NCBI RefSeq assembly: GCF_902148845.1
Contig: NW_021941230.1
Span: 15,339,797 to 15,403,796, forward strand
Source: Salarias fasciatus
Taxonomy: Eukaryota > Chordata > Actinopteri > Blenniiformes > Blenniidae
DNA: 64,000 bases
Direction: 5' to 3'
The notes beneath the pieces were generated by a model. The model was not told the DNA's origin. It saw only the letters and a list, made by a program, of their open reading frames with translations, and searched no databases. Of the stretch, positions 40,224-61,679 are shown piece by piece; position 1 is the stretch's first letter, and every line of letters begins with the position of its first letter. Both the position numbers and the translations under genes were made by a program.

Positions 40224-42730
40224 TCACACGAAGGGGCTGTCCGAGCGGAAAATGTCCGAGTAGCTCTTCCCGTTCATGTGCTCGGTGTGGCTCTCAATGC
40301 TGTAGCAGCGGTGCACCTCGGTGAGCGACGACGCCACGTAGGACGCCGAGCGGAAGAAGTCGGCGTTGGCGAAGGTGCCGGCGAACTGCATCCGCTGGAG
40401 GTTCCAGTGTCTCCGGAGAACAGTCTGCACCTGTGGGTGGAGGAGCAGGGCAATCGGTACGCAGGAAATTCACAAATTTGAATAAATCAGCCTAGACAAA
40501 AAAAAAAAAACACAATCTCATGACTCACCTCTCCATTGAAGAAGCAGAATATTGTAGAAACCAGGAGGCCCTGCAATGACAATGAGCAGAAACTATGAGA
40601 AAAATGAAACTCCACCTTACACTTGGGGTCTGAGATTAGTCCACAGTCGTGTTCTGGTACCTGGTAGTGCATGAGGATGTTCATGATGTACAGGTAGATC
40701 TCAGACACCCAGTGGTCGTGGGGCTTGTAGGGCAGCAGGACGAACTGGATGCCCAGCAGAGGGATGAGGATGAGGGTGGCCCGCACCGCCCGCATGTACA
40801 GGCTGGACTCGGCCTGATGGGTAACCCGCAGCTTGGTGATGAGAACCCGGACGATGTTCAGCAGGAAGAAGAGGTTCACCTGTGCGACACGTCGGCACCG
40901 TGTGGGTCAGTTACACAACTACCGCTGGTACAGGCTCGTGTGCGTGCGTGTGTGTGTTGTGTGTGTGTGTCAGCGCTCACCACCAGCGCAGCACAGATGG
41001 GCCCGTGGATGATGTAGAGCAGGGAGGTGTTGGAGCTGACCCAGCACCTGCGAAAGCGGCAGTCAGATCCACACCCGGAGGAAAACGGCTAAAATCGTCG
41101 GAAACGCTGGACGGGATCACAAACACTCACCTGTCGTTGTAGTAGAAGTGGCGAGCTATCGAGTGTATCACCGCGGGAACCAGTGGGAAACCTGGAAAGT
41201 CAAAGGAGTGACGCTAGTGCTAGCTAGTGCTAGTTAGCATGCTGAAGTGTAGGGGGTAAAAAAAAAGCCCTCTCTCACCCCAGCCCAGCAGGTAATACCA
41301 CACCAGATGCTGCTTCTCTGCGAAGACGGCCACCACGATGAGCGTGTGCAGGTAGATGCCCTCGCAGAGCATCCAGAAGTAGTTACAGCTCAGCAGGTAG
41401 AGGTGCACGAACATGACCAGCTTGCAGCTCCCCTGGAAGCACGGAAACACGCTATACAAACACACGCACACGCACACAAAGAAATCTCCCAGCATGCACG
41501 CCGTTTCCGCTGGGAGACTCACCGAGTCGTTGTACGAGTGGCCCTGCTTCGTGGCCACCGTCGTCAGCCACACCACCGTGATGATGGAGTTCAGCACGAA
41601 CGACAGGAAGAGGTTTTTGTGGAGCGTGATCCTCTGGCAGCTCAGGCTCCTGAAGGCACCGCGAGAGGAGTTAACGGAGCCGTCCGGGCGGCGTCCGGCC
41701 AGACACGGCCGAGCACGGCGAAACTCACTTGAAATGGAAGAATATTCCCAGCGATATGAGCAGGGACACCAGCGACAGCCCGTGGCCGATCATCACCAGG
41801 TAGAAGTGCGTCATGGCCGCCTGCGGCAGAACGCAGACACACGGGTTTACGCGTGCACGGCTGGCGGAGAGCGCACGTGCCGGCTCTGCTGTCACACTCC
41901 TACCGTCCCCTGCGTCACGTTGGCTCTGCAGTTGGTGAAGTTGGTCCAGGTCCTGTTGCTCTCCGGGTGGCGTCCCCACTCGCCCGTCTCTGTGCAGACC
42001 TTGGACGCCATGGCTGGACACGGGACGCCGTCATCAGCAGCAGTTCATAATTGAAAATTTGAATAAGAGATTTGGGTTTTCGTTTGTTTTTTTGTTCTCA
42101 CCGAGGGTGTCGAAGTCGTGGTAGTAGTCTGGACAGCTCTGCTCAGTCAGCCCGGCTTCGCTTTCGTCCCAGCACAGCCACCCGTCCCACGTCGCGTTGC
42201 ACGCCGGCCCTGCAGTCCCTGCAGGCGCAGACCATTAACACAGGTCAGCAGGGCTGCTAATGCTAACGCTAATGCTAATGCAGTTTATTTTACTCCCTTT
42301 ACTCATGTTGTAGAAAGCTATGCACATTTTCCTGAATCCTTTGACTTCAGCATCACTTCAGTTTGACTCTTGATCGATGATATTTGTTCGTTTTCGTGAC
42401 TGCTCACCGTTTGGTCTTGTTTTGCGATGCGACTCCTTGATGATCCTCTGGAAACATTCGTACTGCGCCTGCCTGATCATCCTGGTGGACTGCGGCTCGC
42501 CCTGGTAGTTCGGGTGGTCCTTGTATTCGTCCTCGGAGGTGGCGGACGCCAGCGGCTGAGGGCGTAAACAGACCCCGGGGGTTGAGAGGTGACAGGAAAC
42601 GTCAAAGCAAAGTGGAACTCAAGTGGAAAGGAACATTATCTTGGTGACGATGTGGCGTTCGGGTGCACCAGTCGGTTACCGTGTGGAGTGAGCAGAGCAC
42701 CAGAAGAAGAGTGAAGCAGTTCAGACCCAT
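40224..42730 (-). CDS. calcrl: Calcitonin receptor-like receptor, 12 coding exons
   Basis: Class B1 GPCR that with RAMP1 binds CGRP and with RAMP2/3 adrenomedullin, signalling through Gs. Exons in gene order (+ coordinates): 42680-42730, 42408-42555, 42102-42218, 41904-42013, 41729-41820, 41523-41649, 41279-41432, 41131-41191, 40981-41047, 40661-40879, 40529-40570, 40224-40430. The frame is open for 464 residues (human 461). Signal peptide 1 to about 22; hormone-binding ectodomain with six Cys, [10 protein letters not shown] and several N-glycosylation sequons (NAT, NRT, NFT, NVT); seven spans including [50 protein letters not shown] and [15 protein letters not shown]. The tail RSASYVASS and EHMNGKS favours CALCRL over CALCR. 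The start ATG follows directly on a CAG acceptor, so the 5' UTR lies in upstream exons. Confidence 0.94.
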
Positions 42731-43663
42731 CTGTGCTCCGAGCGTCAGGAGGGGCTGAGGAACCGACACATGTCTTTGAATGCATCGTCACTCAATCTGA
42801 GTCTGAGCAACAACAACAACAACAAAGGGCACAAGGCTCCAACCTCTCTTATCGTTATTTTAAAAATGGTGATAACACTTGATGATCTGGATATCAGAAT
42901 AAGTTAGTATACGCTCAGAGAGAAAGAGAGACAGCGGCTCTGCAACATGAACACTTTATATGACCGAAACAGTGAGGCTCTGGAGTCATTCATTTTGTTA
43001 TAGAAATCGTGTACCGCCTCAATTTTATCAAAAGTCGAGCCCCCCTGAAGGCTCAGCCAGGAAATATGAGACGGTTTTCATGATGAATGTGTCCTGTAAC
43101 ACACCCAGAAGACTGAACAACAACAGGGAGCAGCTCCTGGATGTGTCGCCGTCCAGAAGCTTTTCCGTCAAAAGCAGTTGGTGACACAAACTCACAAAAA
43201 ACAAAAGAAAATCTGAGATGAATATGTAAATAAATCAACACATTTGAAGCTGAAGCATTCAAATTGGAGTCTACTTTCACTGCTTATTCTTTAATACTCA
43301 TGTAAATACAATTATATTTGATAAAGTGTAGTTTTATTGTGATTTCTCTTTTTTTTCAAAATTCAAATCCTTATTTTGTGTTGTATTTCAAAAAAATGCA
43401 CTTGTGAAAGACAGAAAAAAATGATTCTTTTGTTGTTGTTTTTCACCCTTTTGAGAATTAACAGTTAACACTGCTTTAACTCAGATCCTTTGTGCATTAC
43501 TGTCACACAAAGCAGATGTTTCTATGCACCCATGCTTGAATTATACATTTTCAGTCCTGATATCTTCCCATTCTGAGTCCTGAGTGTGCAGCTCGAGCAT
43601 TTCCCTGCTTCTGAGTCTGTAAAATGACTTAAATCTGCCAACATGCTGAATAAAGCTGCTTAC

Positions 43664-43745
43664 CTTCGCGCAGGAGGGAGAAAAGTACCTCAGTGATGAG
43701 TATTTTCCAGGGTAATCCTTACTGAGTGCGTGGAGAGGAGTGCTT
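43664..43745 (-). other. calcrl: Candidate non-coding first exon of calcrl
   Basis: On the minus strand a good donor (GAAG|GTAAGC, donor at 43658-43663) follows about 80 bases without a long frame. The coding part of calcrl begins exactly at an acceptor, so a 5' UTR exon must exist upstream, and human CALCRL has non-coding leading exons. Placement is inferred from the donor only; the 5' border is unknown. Confidence 0.3.
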
Positions 43746-43749
43746 GAGG

Positions 43750-45130
43750 AGCAGCTCAGAAGTGTGTGTGAGTGTGTGTGTAGAAGTGACTGCAGTGACC
43801 TCCCATGCTTTGCCTTTTGTGCAGACTCGTCCCTGGAGAGTCATGGGGGCTCTGCTCAGCTGCAGGCATCAGAACACAACACACTGTCACTATTTTACAT
43901 CTGTTTCAAGGTCAAATGTGGCACATTTCACCCTTTTTGACCTGGAAATGCATCGACTCGCTGATACACAAAGAGAACTGACTGGTTTTCAGTTGTTTAA
44001 CCAGTGATGACGGGAAGGCAGGGGTTAATTTATCTGGTATTATAGTAGGGGATGGGCAGATCTACTAATGAAGGATCTTTACTGATTAAAATATTGGCCG
44101 ATCACTCAGCGCAAATAAGCAATCTTAAAAAGTATTTTATTTAATGGAGGCTGGTCTCCTAATTAAAGGAATTAACCTTAACATTAACCAGGATGCTGCT
44201 ACTTCACTTTTTACCTTTGGGTTTTATTTCTGACTTTAATTATAGCTAAAATATATTTAATTTGAATTCTTCATGGTGTTTATTTTATTCTTTTACTATA
44301 ATGTCATTTTTTTATGGTTGCATGTTACGTAATATTCTATATCAGTTTTTTTTTATTGTTAATGTTTTTCTTAATTATTATCCTTTAGTATTTTTTTAAT
44401 TTGGGGCCACAGTTATTTTTTGTTGTTTGATATTTCTATTTTCTATTGCTTTATTTCATTTTTAGTCAAAATAGTACTTCAAAATTCTTATTGTTTAATA
44501 TTGGTTGACTTCCTTTCATGATATAATGCGTAATACACATTGTTTTAAAATGTTCTGATAGCTATCTCTAATTCACATAATTTATTTAACTTACTCTCAT
44601 TTTGGACAGTAGTTAATCATGTAATTAATAATTATTGTTTGTTTTATTGAGGTTTCAGAAAGGACCAATCAACGGGAATTGCTTTTTCACTTCCTGGTCA
44701 ACAGCGCCCTCTGGTGAAATGTCACCACACTACTAAAACAACATAGTCTTTAAAAAAAAAAAATAATAATAATAATAATTTTATTCCCCTCCTTCATTAT
44801 ATTTTGACTTTTTTTTTCTTTGTGGCTCTTAAAACTGGATAAACCGTTCCTGACAACAATAACAGTGAAAATGTTATTAGTTTTTATTTCTATTGGATGT
44901 AAACCAAATATTTTGTCATTAAAACCAGACACAACTTTGCCTTTTTTTCTTTAAAAGCAATCTAATGACATTTGAGGTGTCAGGCTCAAAGAATTTCCTG
45001 TTATTTTTTTTCTTGATGGGCTGAATAAGTGTAACTGATTTTATTTATGCAGTGTTTTCATAAACATCTCACTCTGCGTAGTTGTATTCACAGGAATTTA
45101 AAACACTGTGCGCAGTTTTCCGGTATCAAG
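43750..45130. other. Intergenic AT-rich spacer between calcrl and fam171b
   Basis: No gene or clear repeat family seen. AT-rich, with a weak CTCF-like GCGCCCTCTGGTG at about 44705 and small (AAT)n and T tracts near 44760-44800. Confidence 0.5.
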
Positions 45131-45134
45131 TAAA

Positions 45135-46941
45135 TTTATTTAGTGCACAAAAAAGGCGAGACTAATATAACACGACTATTATTACAGAGAAAAAAAAACA
45201 CAAGAAACAGAAGCCCGAGGACAGTGATACACACACACACACACACACACACACAATAAAAACAAAAAACAAAAAAACAAATCACTGTCACTTAGTACAT
45301 GAGATTTTTTTTACTATTTACACATGGAAAAGACTTGTGAATGAGACGTCGTACATCCAACATCAACTCGTGGAAGTTGACTTTAAGAGTGAATTTGCTG
45401 TAAATATTGCTTCTCGGTGGCGTGACGGGTGGTTGTCGAGTCTCCAGCGGCGCGTGGGAGCCGTATAAGCATCTCATGTATAAAGTGGGATGTGCTTTTT
45501 TTGTGGATATCTGTTCGGAGCTTCATGGCTTTAAAACAGCTGCAGTTTTTTTTTTTCAGCTGTTTAAAAAAGGTACAGTATGTCAGTAAATTTTCCATAC
45601 TGCACCTTTAAGTTAAAAAAAAAAAGAAAGCTTACCACTGATATACAGTAAGGATGAGAAGTTAAAAGGTCAAAAGTGTCATGATGTTTTATCCTGAGAG
45701 GAAGAAGTTATTTCATTCATTTGGACGCATCTAAATCAGCGACTAAGAATAGATGTTGAGATTTTTCTTTACTTTGAGTTAAGACAAGTTGGCTACCACA
45801 ATTTTTGTTATGTCAAAAAAGTATTAAATTACAAATTTAGGCTGATCGGTACCTGACGGTGCGTTCATGGAACTTGTGGGGGGAAAAAAAGGACAATGCT
45901 ACTTCCAGACGGATGGAGGTGGGACCTTCATGAACGCACCACAGGGCCAGGCTAATAGTACAGGTTCGGGCTCTCAAATACAGCCGATCTACAAGGCACC
46001 AAACAAGGAGCGACAAGAAAACAATGGCAGGAGGGATCGCGGTTAAAAGTCCTGCCGGGTATCGGCTCCGGTTGTGCCCAGGAATGTGTATAATTCATGA
46101 GTGTCATTGGGGCTTTTGTACGAGTCGTGTAGCTTCTTGTCACCGAGTCGTCTAACAGCTATGATCATGGAACTCTACGGTAAAAATGCAAAATACGGTC
46201 TCACCCACAAAGAAACATTCATTTTCATGCATTCAGAAAACACTTTAAATAACGGCAGCTTAGCTTCACAATGTACATCGATGTCTCTGCTCCAAAACCA
46301 CCAGAGTCCAGCTGGACGTCCTCGACTCACAATCAGATTGCTAATGGTCAACAAATCCCAGAGGCTTTTTCTTTCTTCTGCTTCTAAAAAGTGGATCAAG
46401 GCTTTGCTATCAAAACTGCAAATTGGGAAAGCCTCTGAATTTCGAGCAGGCATTCACGGTGAGGATAAGTGCACTGCGCATCCGCCCGTCTCGCCAGATT
46501 GAGCTCCGCCCGTGCCTCCACGCGGTCGGAGTCCGCGACCTCGGGCAGTAGGAAGGCACCCTCTTCAATGCCGGCGCTGGGGATTGTGGGACATCGTGTT
46601 CACGCGGACGCTTGCTGTGGTGGTGGTGGCGGGAGGGGGGGGGTCTCGCTGGTGATCGTCAGGTTGGGGAGAGTGACATTAACGCGGTGCAGAGTCGGGA
46701 CGCCGCTCCGCGCCTTTAGCGAGCTCGATGCATTCTTTGGCAAGGTTGTACAATCACGGAAAATCAACAACAACGATGCCTGCGTGGAAGCAAACTAACC
46801 CCAGTCTCTCCGTATGGGTGAAGTACGGCGGTATCTTTTGCATGCGGTGCCGCGCTCGTCCTCCTGGGCCGCCGTCGTCGAAGTGAAGTGCATGATGGGA
46901 CACTGAACTGGAAAACAGGCTTGAAAAGAGGCGGCGGCGCT
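45135..46941 (-). other. fam171b: fam171b 3' UTR
   Basis: About 1.8 kb without a plausible coding exon after the fam171b stop codon. It ends at a minus-strand polyadenylation signal (TTTATT on + at 45135-45140) and contains a CA tract at 45227-45256. Confidence 0.45.
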
Positions 46942-51297
<4,356 letters not shown>

Positions 51298-51299
51298 GG

Positions 51300-51500
51300 C
51301 GAGGCGGGCGCGCGGCCCAAAGACATACCGGGGCGCCGGAGGGAAGCTCCGGCCGCGCAGAGAGCTCAGGACCCGGGACGCAGCCCGATCATGGAGGCAT
51401 GGAGCGTGGCGATGGCGGAGCAGACTGAGGGGAAGACCCCGAGGAGGAGGAGGAGGAGGAGGAGGAGGGAGGAGACGCGCGCGCGCGCACACACTCAGAG
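51300..51500 (-). promoter_or_regulatory. fam171b: GC-rich promoter / 5' UTR of fam171b
   Basis: The 200 bases upstream of the start codon are CpG-rich compared with the AT-rich DNA on the far side (51550 onward), as expected of a CpG-island promoter. The frame stays open upstream of the chosen ATG, but the signal peptide only makes sense from 51297. Confidence 0.45.
51430..51490. repeat. (AGG)n then (CG)n tract upstream of fam171b
   Basis: GAGGAGG repeats followed by GCGCGCGCGC at 51478-51488, about 140-190 bases upstream of the fam171b ATG, inside its GC-rich promoter or 5' UTR (about 51060-51500). Confidence 0.85.
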
Positions 51501-51549
51501 GATGATGGAGGATGCTGGTGGTGCTGAGGCTGGGCGTGTGTCACCAGCA

Positions 51550-52488
51550 TCCAAAACAATGAACACAATGAGACGATTAAAGGGAAATAACCAACTAAAA
51601 TAACTTCATAAATACATAAATACTAAAATCACTTAAAACAGACTAATTCAACTGAACACGCAGGTGAGATAAATCTGAATACATATAAATAGAAAAAAAA
51701 GATAATTTAGTCAAAATGACTGAATACAATCCATATGAATCCAAAATATAAATTTAAAAAGAAGAAAAAGTTCAAAGCAATGTCAAAAGACACGTTATAA
51801 CGATTATTAAATCAATCACTATGAATATAGCGGAAAATTAATGTAAAAAATTAAGTGAAATTGGACTTTCAATAATAAAAACAGACTATGTTGAGTTTAT
51901 ATGTAAGATTATTGCAACCTGAAATTTAATCTCCATAATAAATAACAAACTTTCCGTCAAGAAGATCTTATATTTCGATACTTTTGGAGTTTTTATAAAG
52001 TCTCATTGTCCTCTTTCCTGCTGACGCCTTCACAACACCGTCGGGAGGTGGCGCTGTGCTGCCGTTTCTAAACGTGAGGTGAGAAATCCAGCCTTTGTTG
52101 AGCTTCTTTCACTTAAAAATGACCATCAGAGGCTGCAACACTGAACAGGTCAGACAGGAAACATGTTTTTTTTTTTCTAATATATTATTTATAAAAATAA
52201 GAGTGAGAAATGTGTGATTTAAACTGTTGGAAACCTGATGACAGGTGTTCATTTGAATAGTTTGGGATTTTTTTGGCAATATCCAGCCAGGATAGGCAAT
52301 ATGACATAGACTAAACTGCAAATTTACAAGAAAGGCTGGTGATTAGCCATCAGATCAGGGCATCAAGTTGATTGTTTACCGAGTGACAGTTTCAGCCCTA
52401 AATAACTCTACGAATGAGCATTTCTTTGCCTTTTCCTGTTGAAACCTCTGCATGGAAAAATGAAAGGAAACGTCATGTTTAATCAGTT
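51550..52488. other. AT-rich spacer between fam171b and slain1
   Basis: About 0.9 kb with no gene or clear element; one GGTGGCGCTG patch near 52048. Confidence 0.5.
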
Positions 52489-53022
52489 TTTATTAAAATG
52501 ATTGATCCAAAGAGTGAGACTGAGTTACAAACACAAATAGAACTGTGTAAGTGTGTGTGTGTGTGTGTGTGTAAGTGTGCTACATTTTGCTGTGAAACAT
52601 CAACAAAACTTTACTTTTACCGTTTGAATTACAGAAGTGCAAACGTTAGAAAACAATGAGATTCGATACAAAGTGCAAGATGGAGGTCTTTAAAGTGAGA
52701 CACATTCAGAGAACATTAAAAACTTAATATTGCATCAATTAAATTCAAAATCGGTCGAAACACCAGCAGTTACCAGTTGACGGGGAGGGACTGACTTTTA
52801 GCAGCATGTTGGCAGCAGGAGGAGGATTCCCTGATTAGTCGGAGTCCTTAGTTGTAAAAAGAGTTCGGAGTTTATTGCACAGAGCAGCTTCCTGTTGGCA
52901 CGGTCACAGTCTCTTCGTATTTGGTCTCGATCGTCCTTCCACGGCGAGCGAAGCTCCGGGTGGGAGTGCAGTGGTGGGGGGGAGCCCCAGCCAGCGGGGC
53001 GCGCCGCCGCACCGCCGCTCCG
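52489..53022 (-). other. slain1: slain1 3' UTR
   Basis: A minus-strand polyadenylation signal (TTTATT on + at 52489-52494) lies about 530 bases beyond the slain1 stop codon. A short (TG)n lies inside at 52552-52572. Confidence 0.45.
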
Positions 53023-57444
<4,422 letters not shown>

Positions 57445-57449
57445 CACAC

Positions 57450-58440
57450 CGACCGACCGACCGACCGCCGCCCCCGAGCAGATCCAGGCGGCACGACGCG
57501 CTGAGGAGGCCCGACCGCTGTGCCCTCTGTCCGGGTTCTAGCGCCTGCCGCTACTCGTGCGCCTGGTACCGTCTGGATGGATGCTCACCCACCCACCGGA
57601 GAGCGCGTGGCTCCACCCAGACACACGTGGTCTCTTAAAGATGTCACACTGTCACTTTGAAACCATTTCAACCTTCAAAAATTTCACACTTCTCAGTTTT
57701 TCTGGGCGGATATTCACAATTTTGGCATTTAGATGGGTTTTAAAAAATTTTTATAACGATAATTAGTGGATTTAATGATTGTGAGGAGATCAAGGTGAGC
57801 TGTAATTAACGGCGACGCACACCTGTCCATTGAGGACGCACCTCTGGCGACACCTGGTGGTCAAACGTGGTCACAGCAAGCAGCAGGTCAAAATTAAAAA
57901 TGCAATTATCAAAGGATGATTTAATGACATTTCAGAAGCATATGAGAATATATGAAAATGATCATTTTAAAATATCAGATAAATTTAAGACATAATGAAT
58001 ATAATAAATGGCAAAAACAGAAATAAACATTATTTGATAAATGTTCTTAATTTATTTGTCATGATTATTATTGTAAATGGTGAGAAAATAAAATAAATAA
58101 ATTGAAACTTCAATTAATAAAGCAAGGAAATAATTTTATTCCTGAAATAATGATATGTTTGAAATGTATATTAATAACTAACAACAACATATAATAAGTA
58201 TGATATAATTAACTCTATTGAAATTAATTCAAAGCTGGTTTAACAGAAAAAAATCAACAACGAGGAAACAAGGAAGTAAAATAATTAAATAAATTAAGCC
58301 TTAAAAAAAACAAAACAAAAAGAGAAAGGAATTAGAATATATTCGTAAATGTATGCACACAGAAAGAGTTAAATAATGCAGGTTTTAAACTGTTATTTGT
58401 AAGTTCTATAAAATTAAATAAATAAAAGAAAAAAAACTAG
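57450..58440. other. slain1 5' flank and AT-rich spacer
   Basis: A GC-rich 5' UTR/promoter to about 57560, then about 0.7 kb of AT-rich sequence with no gene. A CTCF-like ACACCTGGTGGTC occurs near 57850. Confidence 0.5.
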
Positions 58441-58451
58441 ATTTGAAAAAG

Positions 58452-58486
58452 TCTATTCTATTCTATTCTATTCTATTCTATTCTAT
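58452..58486. repeat. (TTCTA)n pentanucleotide microsatellite
   Basis: Seven near-perfect TCTAT units just upstream of the gpd1 promoter candidate. Confidence 0.95.
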
Positions 58487-58499
58487 GGAAGCTTCAGGA

Positions 58500-58690
58500 T
58501 TACCATGGCGACGGAATGACCCGCCTTTTTCAGCCTCTGATTGGCTCAATTCAAAGGCTTCTCTGATGTTAACCAATCATAATGTCCCCGGAGTAACGGA
58601 AGTCATGCAGGTGTTAGTGAGCCAATCGGAGGGGAGAGGGGGCGGGACAAAGCGCTTCCAACGCCGCAAATGCCAACGGGGCAGTCTTCA
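58500..58690 (+). promoter_or_regulatory. gpd1: CCAAT-box cluster with GC box: probable gpd1 promoter
   Basis: Three NF-Y type CCAAT boxes lie within 87 bases: reverse ATTGG at 58540-58544 (TGATTGGCTC), forward CCAAT at 58573-58577 (AACCAATCAT) and at 58622-58626 (AGCCAATCGG). A GC box GGGGGCGGGA follows at about 58638, and an ETS-like ACGGAAGT lies between them near 58597. This lies about 400-500 bases upstream of the gpd1 ATG and over 1 kb from slain1, in otherwise AT-rich DNA. Spacing and composition fit a core promoter; the transcription start was not identified. Confidence 0.55.
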
Positions 58691-58876
58691 ATGTCGGCGA
58701 AAAATAGTAATGATAGAAATAATGTTTGTTTTTTATTTTACATAGAAACTAGCACTGAAAGCATAAAGAATCGGTAAAGTGCAAAAAAAAAAAAATATTA
58801 TTGAAGGTGGGGAAAAGTAACTTCTGGTTGTCTTTACTCTTGTTTTAATCTCATGTGTTTTATGTCTGTGTGAACC

Positions 58877-58972
58877 AGGAGGAGGGGGAAGGAGGAGGGG
58901 GAAGGAGGAGGAGGAGGAGGAGGAGGAGGAGGAGCAGCAGGGGAAGCAGGGGGAGGAGCAAGAGGAGGACAT
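58877..58972 (+). repeat. Homopurine (GGA)n tract upstream of gpd1
   Basis: About 95 bases almost purely G and A, made of AGGAGG and GGGGAA repeats, ending about 75 bases before the gpd1 start codon. Likely in the 5' UTR or proximal promoter; such tracts can form triplex DNA. Confidence 0.85.
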
Positions 58973-59044
58973 GTCCAGGGCGTGTAAGGAAGAGTGAGCT
59001 GAGAACAACAGGAGCTGCTCCAGGACCTTGTTTCCAGCGTCAAC

Positions 59045-61640
59045 ATGCCTGCGAAGAAGGTCTGCATCGTCGGGTCTGGAAACTGGTAACTGAGGTTTTC
59101 TTCTGCGATTTTGAACCTGAAACTGACTCTGAAACCCGCAGCTTCCTTTCATTCTGTGTTTCCTTGCATGTTTGATGGCTGCTGCTGGAGGATCCTTCCT
59201 TATGTTTCACAGGGTTGGACCTGCATGTTGCAACTTGCACGCAGATATCCTCCTTTGTGATTGTTGTTTAAAAAATGTGGAAGTGAGCCCTTCTGTTTGG
59301 GTGTGGGTCAGTGAGAAAGCTAAAACCATATCAGATAGAGTTCCAAGCTCAGGTTAAAGACCAATCTGACAGCAATAAATGATAACAACGTGTCCCTGGT
59401 CTTGACCCACTTAGAAACCAGTTGAACACTGAAGTCGAACCAGAGATTTTCAAGATCCTGTTCAGCCAGTGTGCATTCAAGCTCAAAAGCTGTCAAACCA
59501 CCATCATGCATGCTTAACTCTTGGTTTAAAGCGGTTTGAAACCAGTGAAACGCCTTTTTAAAAAAACTGGTTGGTGTGATCATAAGCCATTCAGTGAAAC
59601 CTGCTGACAGACAGGCACTCAGATCTTCAGCTTCCCTTCACCGTTCCTGCTGTCTGACTTTTTTTTTATTTTGGATCACAAAGCGCCTCCCCAGTCCTAA
59701 AATCTGCAGACTCTCTGATCATGATCACCGTGGTGGGTGGTGGTGTCTCTCTGCAGGGGCTCGTCCATCGCCAAGATCATCGGACACAATGTGAAGGGCT
59801 CGAACCGCTTCAACCCGATGGTCAACATGTGGGTGTATGAGGAGATGATAGAGGGCAGGAAGCTGACGGAGATCATCAACACGGAGCACGAAAACGTCAA
59901 ATATCTGCCCGGACACAAGCTGCCCAAGAACGTGGTGAGTGAATGGTCCAGAAACATCCGTTTGTAGGTGGTTAATTTGGATGGAACGGAACCAGGAAAC
60001 AGAGCCAAAAGAACTTAAAGAGTGTGACAAAGTAACTGAAAAAAAAAAAACCCAAACGTGTAGGACCCAGATTTATTCCCTGAGGGACACCTTCAGCTGT
60101 TCAGGTGGTGTTTCTAATAAAGATTGGAGTGTGATCAGATGTGTCTGTGGTTTAAATTTCAGGTTGCTGTTCCCGACATCACAGAAGCGGTGAAAGGAGC
60201 GAACGTCCTCGTCTTCGTGGTGCCGCACCAGTTCATCGGGAAGCTGTGCGACCAGATGAAGCCTCACGTCACGGAGGGAACCATCGGGATCTCGCTCATC
60301 AAAGTACGAGCCCGCCGCGGCTCCCCCACGCATCACGAGGAGTGCTGTGACTCAAGAGAGGAAGTCTAACGCGGGAACTTCCTGTTTGTGGCTCAGGGCG
60401 TGGACGAGGGGCCGGACGGCCTGAAGCTCATCTCCGACATCATCAGGGAGAAGCTGGAGGTGGAGGTCAGCGTCCTGATGGGCGCCAACATCGCCAACGA
60501 GGTGGCCGACGAGAAGTTCTGCGAGACCACCATCGGTCAGACCCCCCCCACTCGATTCTTATCTCTTCTTAGAACTTGGAGTTGTGTGAGAGTGTGAGTC
60601 AGTTAAATATCTGTGTGTGTTTGTGTGTGAAAACAGGAGCTAAAAATGAAGCCAACGGGCAGATCTTCAAAGAGCTCCTGCAGACGCCAAACTTTCGGAT
60701 CACGGTGGTCCAAGAGAGCGACACGGTGGAGTTGTGCGGGGCCTTGAAGGTAAAGCGGCTCCGGCTTGCAGCAGCGCTTGTTTGTGAGTGTGGCGTCCTG
60801 ACAGACGAGGCTCTCCCTGTTGCCAGAACATCGTGGCGGTGGGCGCCGGCTTCTGCGACGGGCTGGGTTTCGGTGACAACACTAAGGCGGCGGTGATCCG
60901 TCTGGGTCTGATGGAGATGGTGGCCTTCGCCAAGCTCTTCTGCAGCGGCGAAGTCACCTCGGGGACTTTTCTGGAGAGCTGCGGCGTGGCCGACCTCATC
61001 ACCACGTGCTACGGGGGGAGGAACCGCCGCGTGGCCGAGGCCTTCGTCAGGACCGCCAAGGTCTCATGAACTCACAGTATTTCTCTCTCTCTCTCTCTCG
61101 CTGCAGGCCATTTTTTCTATCTTAATTTTTATTTGAAATTTCTAAAGCATAAACACTTTTTGGAGATTTCCGTTTTTCGTTTTGTTGTTTCTTTTTTGTC
61201 ACATACTCTTTATTCTTCATTTTATTCTATGGAGAAACATATTAACAAATGTATCCATATTTAATATCGCTGGTTTACCCTCTTCTACTTTAATCACCTT
61301 TAACTTAAGAATCTTACTTCATATATAATTTTTATCTCCGTTCATAAACTCATATCCACAGATTAAGAATACAAAATTTAGACAAATACATATTTTTATA
61401 TTTCCCCGTTTGTATTTCTTCTAAAAATGTCATCATAAGCTTCAACTCAAATTTCCTGTGTACTTGATCATTCAAGATAAAATATAATCAAATATCAATA
61501 AGTGTGTGTTCGTGTGTGTAGTCGATCGAGGAGTTGGAGGCTGAGATGTTGAACGGTCAGAAGCTGCAGGGTCCACAAACATCAGCCGAAGTCTACAAGA
61601 TCTTGAAAAAGAAGAACATGATCGACAAGTGAGTTTACAT

Positions 61641-61679
<39 letters not shown>

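Noticed and set aside
51298-51492. Longer N-terminus for fam171b from an upstream start
   Set aside because: The added residues are low-complexity Pro/Arg from a GC-rich leader, and the signal peptide would be buried.
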